In this document: positions 11,094 to 20,016 of the stretch, piece by piece
Position numbering within the stretch: position 1 is the first letter of the stretch
Layout: each line of letters starts with the position of its first letter
Source: Amoeboaphelidium protococcarum
Taxonomy: Eukaryota > Aphelidiomycota > Aphelidea
Assembly (NCBI GenBank): GCA_023515745.1
Contig: JALECJ010000256.1
Location: forward strand, 2,356,001 to 2,420,000
Reading direction: 5' to 3'
DNA length: 64,000 nt
Program-made: the position numbers and the translations under genes
Notes under the pieces: model-generated
The model's input: only the letters and a program-made list of their open reading frames with translations
Databases searched by the model: none
What the model was told of the DNA's origin: nothing

Positions 11094-12161
11094 TCAATCA
11101 TCATGTAGAACTACAGCGCCTTCGTCAACCGCCTACAACTTTACAAATCTCGCTTTAATTCCGCTCGCTCCCCCAAACTTAGATGCATCCTATGACTGCA
11201 CAATATCCACCATTTTCGATCCAATTGCATCTTCAAAGTTGTCGTAGCAGAGCGCGAGTATGGAAGGTCCAGCACCACTTAATACGATGCCAATAAGCCC
11301 CGGCGTGTTTATAGGATTCATGTTAGACAGCATATCAGTGAGGCCTGGAACGAGCGGCGATCGATACGGCTAATGTATCTTGTCTTTTAGAAGTTCATAC
11401 ATGTCCAATGCCAAGTCACGGTCAATACTGCTGTGCTCCTTTCGTGATAACATTGCTACAAAGATCGCCATCCGTTGCAAATTCTGTACAGTGTCTGCAC
11501 GCGAATAAAACTATGGCAATACTCTACGCGCTTCAGAAGTACTGAGTTAATATTCCGGTATGACCACCACCAACTTAATATTAGAGTTCCATGAGAGCTT
11601 TTAAAATCCACAGCGATGTCTAAGCGTACCAATATTACTTGTTTACTATCTCTCCTCCTCGCTGCGATTATATCCAATAACAAGGCCGCCAAATAGACTA
11701 GCACCCACATTATCAGGATGACTTTCAACTTCTAGAATATAATCAAACAGCGTGTACCGATCCAACTTGAGATTGTAAATTTCATTACAAGCCATCATAC
11801 CTGCTACTATTGCAGATGCAGACGATCCAAGACCACGAGATAGAGGAATCTGGTTTTCAATCTTCATGCGAAGTCCGCTTGGTAATATATTGACTGAGTA
11901 CTTACCACCTGTCCATAAGTCTGCCTACTTCAAAGCAACTCTAGAGTATAGATATAGGAACGCCTGTAGAATCAGATTGTCTCCAACATGACTGATGCCT
12001 GCAGACTCAGTGCCAGAGCATTCTATTAGACATCCTGTGGCAGTGGTGACAGTGCTGACTTCAACAGTTAGGAAAAGGTTCAACGCAATGCCAGCAGTAT
12101 CGAACGCACATCCAATATTAGCAGATGAAGCGGGGACTCTAACTTTAACAGCCTTGCTCAT
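11094..12161 (-). CDS. THR1: Homoserine kinase
   Basis: This GHMP-family kinase phosphorylates homoserine to O-phosphohomoserine, the step before threonine synthase. The 355-residue ORF has no intron. The N-terminus has V-R-V-P-A-S-S-A-N-I-G-C-A-F-D-T-A-G-I-A-L-N, the substrate-site motif of the family. The phosphate-binding loop P-L-S-R-G-L-G-S-S-A-S-A is near residue 106, and the C-terminal G-I-V-L-S-G-A-G-P-S-I-L-A matches GHMP motif 3. The length is typical of fungal Thr1. Aspartate-semialdehyde dehydrogenase lies 212 bases upstream on the same strand, so two enzymes of the aspartate-to-threonine route are neighbours. Cytosolic (no targeting signal seen). Confidence 0.96.
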
Positions 12162-12373
12162 CTTAACTATTTTCTCAAAGTTGTAACAGATAAAAGTTGG
12201 TAAGTTTTACTACAAATTTCTAGTTAATGAGCGTCAATTGAAAAACTGGTTATTGCGCGACGCATTACTGAAAGAGTTTGATGTACCGAATAAGGTAAAG
12301 ATTGATGTACAAATGTGTCGCATTCAACAACAGTGAAATTTTAATAGAGTATTCCTCATTATGCCATGTATTG

Positions 12374-13444
12374 TCATAGAAGACCCTTCTTTTGTGCATA
12401 CTCGGCATTCATAATGGCGCTTCCAGCGGCACCTAGAATAGTATTATGAGACAGGAGGGTAAATGTCAAATCCCAATAATTTCCCTTTCTCAATCTACCA
12501 ACTGTGACCGCAAATCCACGTTCATTCATCAGATCCAGTCGTGGCTGAGGTCTATTGTTTTCATCTCTAACTATTATACATTTCTCAGGTGCAGATGGAA
12601 GATTTAAACTTTAGGCTTCACACTTGTACTCTTTAAGAAACTTTGCAACTTCGTTAATATCTTTAGGAGGTCTTGAAAACTTGATTGAGACCGTCTCAGT
12701 ATGACCATCTATTACGGGTACTCGATGACACACGGCATCAATCATAAACTTCTGATCAATGAACTTGTTGCTACTAAACTCACCTAGAATCTTTAGGGGC
12801 TCAGTCTCAATCTTATGCTCTTCATCTCCAATGTATGGAATCACATTACCCACAATGTCCATAGCACTAACACCAGGATATCCTGCGCCACTGATTGCTT
12901 GCATTGTACATACATGAACTTGCTGTAATCCATAGGCGTCATGAAGAGCTTTCAAGGGAACCACCAAGCCTGTGGAGGAACAGTTGGCATTCGTCACGAT
13001 AAAACCACCATTCTTCAGTTGTAACACTGACTACTAATGCTCAACCATTTGCATATGCTAAGGATTGACCAATGGCACGGCAAGAGGTACCAACTCATCC
13101 ATGCGGTGGTTCTTGGCGTTGCTAAATACTGCGAATCCGCTCCGTCTAAACTCTTCTTCAATCTCGCCGGCAACATCACTGTCCAGACCGGAGAATATGA
13201 CGCGACACCCAGTGAAGTTCTTTGGCTCACAAAGCTGGACTTGAAGACTGGCGACCTGAGGCGGGAAACCAGAGTCCAACTTCCACTGCTTACACGCTTC
13301 AACATAAGGCACTCCAGCAGACTTGGACGATGCACCAACAGCTCCTACTTCGAACCACGGATGGGATTCCAGCAATTGAATGAATCTTTGGCCCACCATT
13401 CCAGTCGCCCCTAAAATACCACACTTGATCTTTTCAGTAGACAT
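12374..13444 (-). CDS. HOM2: Aspartate-semialdehyde dehydrogenase
   Basis: This NADPH-dependent enzyme reduces aspartyl-4-phosphate to aspartate semialdehyde, the branch point to methionine, threonine and, where present, lysine. The 356-residue ORF is intronless. The Rossmann start [13 protein letters not shown] lies at residues 9-21. The catalytic cysteine is in V-T-N-A-N-C-S-S-T at about residue 155. [11 protein letters not shown] follows, and the substrate-binding region is [14 protein letters not shown]. It is of the archaeal/fungal type rather than the short bacterial type. Homoserine kinase follows downstream; the intermediate step, homoserine dehydrogenase, is not in the window. Confidence 0.97.
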
Positions 13445-14162
13445 TGTATGATTGAAAATATGACTTATTTATGAATGGCCGATTAGAACGCGAGTATGTC
13501 GAGTCTTTCTAAAGTTCAATCAAACGAGTTTAATACAAATGGCACAGCAACGAACAACAAGTTAAGGGAAACGAGTTAAACATGAAAAGAATGATCTAAG
13601 CAAATTGCTTGTGATTGTGAACAATTCACATACAATGACTCGCGTAAGATAGAATAATTTCATAAGGAATAAGTAAAATACAGTACACGTGTGTTATTGG
13701 GGAACATAAGAATTTATTATATAGAAATTGCGGACTCCAATGTGATAGTATGTTATCTTCATCATCTTCATCACAGTGCGCTTAGCAAAGCACCTGGGTG
13801 TTTCTTGACAACGGGCGTTGAAACTTTACCAATCGACTTTTGTAAATTCAAAAACCAAAAAGAGAGAGAGAGAGAGCGGCAAAGAGGAGAGAAACACTCT
13901 AACGACGGCGACGGCTCTTAACTCTTTCCTTGTTCAACTATCTCGAAACATAATTCAGAATAACAGAGTGGCATTAAGCTCTACTGTATTTTGACTTAAT
14001 TCTAGAGCTAGTAGTACATAGTGTCTGATTACTGTGTAAAGTTTAAGAAGAATATTGTTACATCTGTATTCAGTTGGTTCTTGAATTTGTATTATTGTTC
14101 ATTTATTTATTCATTTTGAAAGCTGTACTACAGAGAGCTAGTAGATAGTGTTGTGATAATAA
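13445..14162. promoter_or_regulatory. Divergent intergenic region HOM2 / Ras, with (AG)8 microsatellite
   Basis: There are 718 bases between two divergent genes. At 13861-13876 there is an (AG)8 run inside a purine-rich block on the + strand. No Gcn4-like TGACTCA was recognised with confidence. A 76-codon ORF at 13691 overlaps the microsatellite and looks like chance. Confidence 0.5.
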
Positions 14163-14813
14163 ATGGCTCCTCCAGTGAAAGCATAAGCAGAGTCTCATAG
14201 TGTCGTGGTTGTGGGCAGTGGTGGTGTTGGAAAGTCTTGTCTGAGTATCAGATTTTTGAAGGATGAGTTTAGTAATGAGTATGATCCAACTATTGAAGAG
14301 AATTACCGCAAGAATATCACTGTGGATGATGTGCCGGTCACGATAAACATTGTGGATACTGCTGGTCAGCAAGAGTACACTGCTCTTAGAGATTAGCATT
14401 TGATGTCTGGAGAAGCCTTTCTGTTGGTATTTGCTATCAATGATAAGAACTCTTTCTAGGAGACTAAACAGTTGCGTGAATCCATTGTGAATATGAGGAA
14501 TACCACAAAGGTGCCGTTTGTCGTTGCCGGTAACAAATGCGATATGGAGGATAAGAGAGAGGTGGACAAGGAGCAGGCCAAGGAGTGGTGCACCGGTGTC
14601 AAGTGTCCGTACATTGAAACTTCAGCTAAAGTAAGTGTTTAATTTTATGAATTGTATGTGGTCATGTTGTGATTATGATTTCATTTGTAGAGCAACATCA
14701 ATGTAAGCGAGTCGTTCCATTAGCTGATTAGAGAAATCTGGAAGATCAAGTCCAAGGCTGGCGCTGGAGCTGGTAAAGGTAAAAAGAAGTCTGGTGGGTG
14801 CATCTTGTTCTGA
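14163..14813 (+). CDS. Ras-family small GTPase (Ras/Rap-like)
   Basis: This is a membrane-anchored signalling GTPase of 196 residues, in exons 14163-14630 and 14691-14813. The P-loop G-S-G-G-V-G-K-S is at residues 18-25. Switch I is Y-D-P-T-I-E-E-N-Y-R-K, close to the Ras/Rap effector loop. Switch II is D-T-A-G-Q-Q-E-Y-T-A-L-R-D-Q, whose last Gln is TAG (14394). The base motif is N-K-C-D, and T-S-A-K sits exactly at the splice junction. The tail is Gly/Lys-rich and ends C-I-L-F, a CAAX box whose terminal Phe favours geranylgeranylation. The 17-residue N-terminal extension and the T-A-G-Q-Q-E-Y switch suggest Ras/Rsr1-like rather than Rheb, but the exact ortholog is unclear. Confidence 0.95.
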
Positions 14814-14883
14814 TGTTATTATTATACTGAATTGAGTTATCTATATATATATATGAGAACAGATGTATCAGTAATATTCTCTG

Positions 14884-15060
14884 TATTTCTTCCCTACTTA
14901 GAACGCATATGGATGGCTAACATTTGATTTACAGCATCACCATTATGTCACTTTTAATCATTTTATGAGTCGAGGAGTAATGCTACTTGTGATGACTGTA
15001 GCATCTGCTCTGGCGTTAGCTTCTACAGCTTATATCACTCCTTGCTCGAAGTGTTGCAGC
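14884..15060 (-). pseudogene. 3'-terminal fragment of hemB, decayed
   Basis: This segment matches, with many substitutions and small indels, the last ~35 codons of the intact hemB gene plus about 70 bases of its 3' flank (16888-17065). The shared run covers the codons for the family's A-x-A-G-A-T end and the bases around the stop; the copy of that stop is lost. Orientation is the same as the parent, two kilobases away. There is no frame left, so it is a dead fragment. Confidence 0.7.
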
Positions 15061-16204
15061 CTGGCTACGGTAACTCTTACAAACTGATTAAAGCCCATGG
15101 AGCTGCATTTCCTTCGAAATTTTGATAAACCACTTGCTTCAACTTTGTCAACAGAACATGAGTATACATCTGATTATCCGATCAAATGAAATCCTCATAG
15201 ATGCTTCCCACCCAAATCATCTAATAAATTTGTAGTCAATATACATTAGGGGTTAGACCCATTAGCAGCAATCGCGCATTGAAGAGAACTGACGTTTATT
15301 GAAGCAGCAGGCTAGTTCACAAATAGTGGCAGGACAATCATTAAAATGGACGCGTCAAGCACATTATAATGTTTATCTATTCGATCATCATTTTGAAAAT
15401 AGTTTCAAAGATATTTTTCGTGCTTACTGCTAACACTGCTCAGAAACTTTGACCGCAGCTTTAGTTTCAATTTCATTTCAGTTCAGTTTCTCTCGGCGCC
15501 TCATTTGAGAGAGCGAGGGGATACGCTTCTTACGAAGAAATTAGGTAATTTGAGGATTTATTCGACGTGTGTTAGTTCAATTTTGACAAGAATAACGCCT
15601 TTTGTTGACATGGCTCTATGCTCGCAATAACGAATTAAAATGCTCCGATCTGTCTCTTTCCTCCCGAACAAGAATGCATCGGTATTGGTGGTTACAGATA
15701 TATAAAAGTTAAAATGGCTAACATACTAAGGTACTCGGTGTTCAGATCAGGCGAATGCAAAGGAAGGTATGCACGCCATCCTAGTGAGAATTACATTTCG
15801 AGCAACTTAATAGGTACTGAGGTAGTTTGTTAAGAGTTTGGAATAATTGTCGTACTGCCTTGAAAATCTGTGGTGGGAATAACATCTTTAAAGTTGGCAT
15901 CAATATATTGTCCTTTGCAAGTTTCTTTCTGACTTGAATACTGGTCCTCGTGTAAAATTTAGAATGATCCTCATTAGAACATTAAAACACGCAACTTATA
16001 AAAAAGTACAGGGTATCTGAAAAATCGTGAATAGTTACCGCTGCTATTGTGCTTAGATATCATTATCTGAGTAGAGAGAAACAACCTGATCCAAAATTGA
16101 TAACTCTCGGTGTTTCTTGCCGGCTATTGGATTATAGTCGATACTTGAAATTGTGTGGATTAATCCATACTGGTGCAATTATGTATATTTAATACTCACG
16201 AGTG

Positions 16205-16740
16205 AAATAAGGACATTCTGGCTTGACCGATGGTTTCATAGTTGTGATTTGAGATGACACGTATGCTTGCAATCATATCCGTTTATGTGATAGAAGATCA
16301 GCGTGAGGTGTAGGCCAGCTTTGAACGCGCCTTCAGTGTTACAAAGTTAAATTGCCCAGAGTTACGACTTTAAATCATAAAATGTATTGCAAATGCTTAT
16401 TTTGCTTTGGAATCGCAAATGGGAAATTTAATTTCTACCCAGCATATACTAATCCCACCAATTAGAATGTAACACAGGTGGCTGCGGATATGATATATAG
16501 ATATCGGGACCTCATTAAGGAGAAGAAGTCCTGCGCAAAGTTTTAGACTCTAGGGGATTCTACCGGAGGCTAATTATATCAAACGCTACAGAGTTAAGTA
16601 AGGACATCTTGGCCTGACTGAGCGTTTTAGACTCATGAGTTGGGAGGAGGTCTTCTCCTTTGTGAGTGATAATTTGGGTGAAGATTTACGTGAGGTATTG
16701 GACAGCTTTAAACGCGTCTTCAATGTGATTAAAGCAAGTC
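16205..16740 (+). pseudogene. Two diverged copies of a broken coding segment (unknown family)
   Basis: The segments 16205-16355 and 16597-16740 can be aligned: both contain a K-Q-G-H-x-G-L-T-like start and an E-V-x-x-S-F-x-R-x-F-x-V end, separated by differing inserts. The second copy still reads L-R-E-V-L-D-S-F-K-R-V-F-N-V-I-K-A in frame, preceded by an open stretch from about 16548. The first copy is broken by TGA and shifts of frame. I do not recognise the protein. It looks like a short gene that was duplicated and then lost. Confidence 0.45.
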
Positions 16741-16955
16741 AACGTTGGCGAAAAAATTTTAAGGATAGTTGACTAGATAAAGTGGAAAGTGATGTGTTAA
16801 TGGTGGTGCTGTGTATACATGTATTAATTTAAATTTAAGTTAAATTGAGTTTCATACAAGATCGAATGTATCAAAAACAGATTTTACATTTCTTTGCCAC
16901 TTAGAACTTGACGGACGTAACGTATACGCATAGCTATTGCTTGTAATACACATCA

Positions 16956-17945
16956 TCACTTTTAGGACTGCTTCAGCCATAACAATACCTGAGGAGTAAA
17001 ATAACTAATGATGACTGTGGCACCAGCTCTAGCGTAAGCTTCAATAGCTTCCATAACTCCCTACTAATAATCCACAAGGCCAAGTGTATTAGCAGCATGA
17101 TACAGCATTGAATACTCCCCCGACACTTGGTAGACAGCTATGGCAAGGTTAGGAGCCATATGTTTGGCATCAGACACTACATCTAAATACGGATATCCAG
17201 GCTTAACCATGACAATATCCGCGCCTTCTTGTACATCTCGATGTATTGCACGCTTTGCAAGTCCTTTCGCACCTGCCGGCAGTTGATAACATTTACGATC
17301 TCCCTCGGCGGGGCTTGATTAGGCAGCATCTCGGAAAGGACCATAGAAAGCACTGGCAAATTTAGCGCTGTAGCTCATCAACAATACAGAGCTTCCAAAT
17401 CCATCAGCGATCAACTGATCTTTAATAGACTTGACGCGACCGTCTGACATATCAGATGGAGCAATACAATCTGCTCCAGCGCTGGCAAGTCTAGAAGCCA
17501 TTAAGGCGAGAGCCTATGTGGTTTTAACATTATCCATATGGCCGTATTTATCCAGTACGCCGCAATGGCCATGGTCAGTCCACGCGCAGAGACACACGTC
17601 GCAAGCGATAAAAAGCTTAGGATATGCCTTTTTGATCAAAGGTATTACATCACATAGATGATTGGAATTTATAGCAGCGGACGGGTCTGATCTCTTTATA
17701 GAACTATCAGTCACCACAGGAAAGAGGATGATTGAAGACAGGCCATTGTTAATCAGAGGTTCGAGCGCCGCCACAACATTATCTATTCCGTAGCGGTATT
17801 GACCAGGCATTGACTCGATCTCTTATTAAGCGTCGCGTTAGTCCAACACAAAAACTGGGTACATCATATTCTCAGCTTTGAAAGCGTACTGCTTCTACCA
17901 TTCACGAGCCACTGGATGTCTATACGATGCATGTAGAAGATTCAT
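16956..17945 (-). CDS. HEM2: Delta-aminolevulinic acid dehydratase (porphobilinogen synthase)
   Basis: This enzyme condenses two 5-aminolevulinate molecules to porphobilinogen, the second committed step of heme synthesis, and forms a homo-octamer. The ORF is 329 residues without introns (family about 330). The zinc-binding cysteine cluster [15 protein letters not shown] is present, so it is the Zn-dependent fungal/animal type, not the Asp-rich Mg type. The two active-site lysines are in [14 protein letters not shown] and M-V-K-P-G. The end reads [12 protein letters not shown]. There is no targeting sequence, so it is likely cytosolic. A degraded copy of its 3' end lies at 14884-15060. Confidence 0.97.
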
Positions 17946-18372
17946 AAAATATAAATCAATAAATCAATGAAGTAAATAAAACAAAGAAATATCAATTGTA
18001 TATGCCGAGTGGCTGATGTCTATCATTCAAGGATCAGAAGTTAATGATTGTGGCGTCTTGATCCATGTGAAAAAACTTTTCCGCTTCGGTTCAGGGGCGA
18101 CGTTCTGGACGTCAATCCCAACATGCACCCCCTGTTCAGAACGTCCTGTCCAATCACTAAGACTAGCGCATTTCGGCGAAACTCGTATCCTGCAACCTTC
18201 TCAGTCCAAATGCTTCTAAATGCCTGTCTAGCACACTTAGAGGAACTGGCTTGGTTAACAGGCCGTGTTGGATTTTCTTAGTAAAGAATGTAGTGCTGTT
18301 AAGCTTGGTATTTAACCTCAAAGAGAAAGAGAAGATTGATAATCAAGATCTGTGTCACTATCAGTGATCAGC
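17946..18372. other. Unassigned region upstream of the frameshifted gene
   Basis: Two overlapping + strand frames are open here (from 18016 and 18048), including a block with H-P-L-F-R-T-S and T-F-S-V-Q-M-L-L-N-A. Neither gives a recognisable protein. It may be the decayed 5' part of the gene that becomes readable from 18374. Confidence 0.3.
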
Positions 18373-18373
18373 C

Positions 18374-19063
18374 TATCATAAGCGGCTTCTCTAACTACAT
18401 TGTTACACGACTAATCAGATTGCGTAGAATAACTCAACTCAAATTCCAATAGAAAGCTTATTACAACCGGTGGTTCCATAAGTGGAAGCCGAAGATTATG
18501 TACATGTGCCTGCTGGCCGAGCTGAGGTGAATGAGTAACATGGTCCATTGGCGCGTCAAAAATATAAATTTTGGTGCAACTAATTGAGAGATGGGTGGTA
18601 AAACAATGCTGTTGACAAGAATGTCAAGGATGCCATTATTGAAATCAAGGGACAAGACTTGGTCGATTTAGCTTTTTTGTAGTGTTTCGCGATCGACTCC
18701 TGGCGCATGTGCGCAGTTTGGTTAGACGTGTCGAACATGAGTAAATTGAAGTTGTTTCTAATGACATACGCTGTTATGCTAAACGCTTTATCAATAAGCC
18801 GTCTGATCATTGGAAAGAAGTCGAAGATGAATGCTTTGCGGATTGGTGCGCTCTTCCTCGTCGTACTCTGGAGCTGTATTCTGAGAGAACAAATTTTGCT
18901 GAAATGAAGGCGTATCTAGAGAAGCACACCAATTGGAGCGGTGAAATCTTGGACAAAATGGCCTTAGTTGGAGCTGAGGCTGATCCAACGACCAATGACA
19001 TTTACGGCAATCCTAAAAACCCTGATTTGGCGTTGTTGTCATAAAGTCGCACTAGGCGACTAG
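18374..19063 (+). pseudogene. Unrecognised gene interrupted by a frameshift
   Basis: A frame reading ...V-V-P-Q-V-E-A-E-D-Y-V-H-V-P-A-G-R... runs in from about 18374 to the T6 run at about 18671-18676. There it stops making sense, and the next frame continues plausibly as R-D-R-L-L-A-H-V-R-S-L-V-R-R-V-E-H-E to a TGA at 19061. Adding one T to the homopolymer would join them, so the break is either a single-base deletion in a dying gene or a sequence error. The downstream part (D-W-C-A-L-P-R-R-T-L-E-L-Y, N-W-S-G-E-I-L-D-K-M) has normal amino-acid composition. I do not recognise the family. No start codon is convincing. Confidence 0.45.
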
Positions 19064-19664
19064 CATGAAGATGACAAAGCGCCTCCTAGCTTAAACCAGA
19101 GGAGGCGCAACGCCAGTATTACTAATGAAATCATGAGCGAATAGACTTTATTCGAGTGGTTAACTCAAATTTATTTAAAGTCTATTATCGTCTTTATAAC
19201 ACAGGATACATTTCGCGTCTCGTCTTAATCATTGTACTGTATATGCTTAACAACTCCCGTGAGAATTAAGTTGGGCTCTAAGGTAGAAAAAATCTATATG
19301 AAGAGATAAGAAAAGGATTGTGCAAAACAGCTTTTCTACATTGTGATGGCTAGCTAACGATCATTGTGCCCTATACTATCAACAATGGCAAAGATCTTTA
19401 ACGAGTTATATGCTATATGGCCATAACCAGGGCCTCATCGGCACCGAATTCATTGAATATATGACAAATAATGCTGTAAGTTACTTAATTCGCGTAAGAG
19501 ACTGAACGCGAACATAAACAGGCCAAATTTGAACATATTTTTACATCTTTATAAACTTTCAGTATCGCGACCAAATTGAGACTTTTGTCGAGTTAAGGTG
19601 AGCGGCACTGTATTCATGCAATGTTGGTCATTGATCAAAAGATTGCATCACATATGATAGCATC
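19064..19664. other. Intergenic region containing a GC-rich hairpin
   Basis: No gene is seen. The perfect inverted repeat at 19079-19108 lies 15 bases after the frameshifted gene's stop. The rest is AT-rich and featureless. Confidence 0.5.
19079..19108 (+). terminator. Perfect 9-bp inverted repeat, possible RNA hairpin
   Basis: GCGCCTCCT is followed by a 12-base loop and AGGAGGCGC. Stem GC content is high against an AT-rich surround. Position just past a stop codon suggests a 3'-end or RNA structure, but eukaryotic termination does not need one, so its role is open. Confidence 0.35.
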
Positions 19665-19910
19665 TCATAGCAGCAAAACCCAAGCGGTGGACAGAGCCAC
19701 AAAAGTTATAGACAGGAACGCGCTAATAGAACCAGAAGAACTGTTTAAGTCATTACCTTCGGCAGTAGCATTTCCAGAAGGAGTAGGAGTTACAGTAGTT
19801 CCAGTAATCATGATCACAGACGTGAAATATGGCTTTGAGATGATGGACGCGTCTGAAACACTTTCACTCGCCTTTGACGTTGCCGTCACCAACGTCAATT
19901 CTTCCGCAGC
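19665..19910 (-). pseudogene. 3' fragment of the Kre9-like GPI-protein gene
   Basis: This is a close copy of the 3' part of the gene at 25762-26469, including its GPI-signal region (S-S-S-G-S-I-S-A-F-L-S-I-T-F-V-A-L-S-T-A) and about 45 bases past the stop (from about 19615). It lacks the signal peptide and Kre9 domain, and has an internal deletion in the Ser/Thr region. The remaining frame is still open, so the event is recent compared with the hemB fragment. It lies immediately upstream of the first F-box-like gene. Confidence 0.8.
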
Positions 19911-20016
19911 TAATTGATCGCGTTTCAGTCTGAATCGAACGAGTCTTGGCTGAAACTACTCTTCACGCGTCTTCTTCAATCTTATCAAATCTGTTACAGC
20001 TAAACTTTGTGGTATC

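Larger units (their letters stand above)
14814..16955. other. 2.1-kb stretch of decayed duplicated sequence
   Basis: No intact gene is readable on either strand. The region contains a short AT microsatellite near 14841, the hemB 3' fragment (14884-15060) and two diverged copies of one coding-like segment (16205-16355 and 16597-16740). Between 15061 and 16200 I see only short frames broken by TGA in all six frames. It looks like old, degraded duplicate DNA. Confidence 0.6.

Noticed and set aside
13861-13876. (AG)8 run as a CRISPR-like or repeat array
   Set aside because: It is a plain dinucleotide microsatellite, with no spacers.
18016-18281. Two overlapping + strand ORFs before the frameshifted gene
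   Set aside because: They conflict in frame and neither links cleanly to the downstream protein-like part; kept only as possible decayed 5' sequence.
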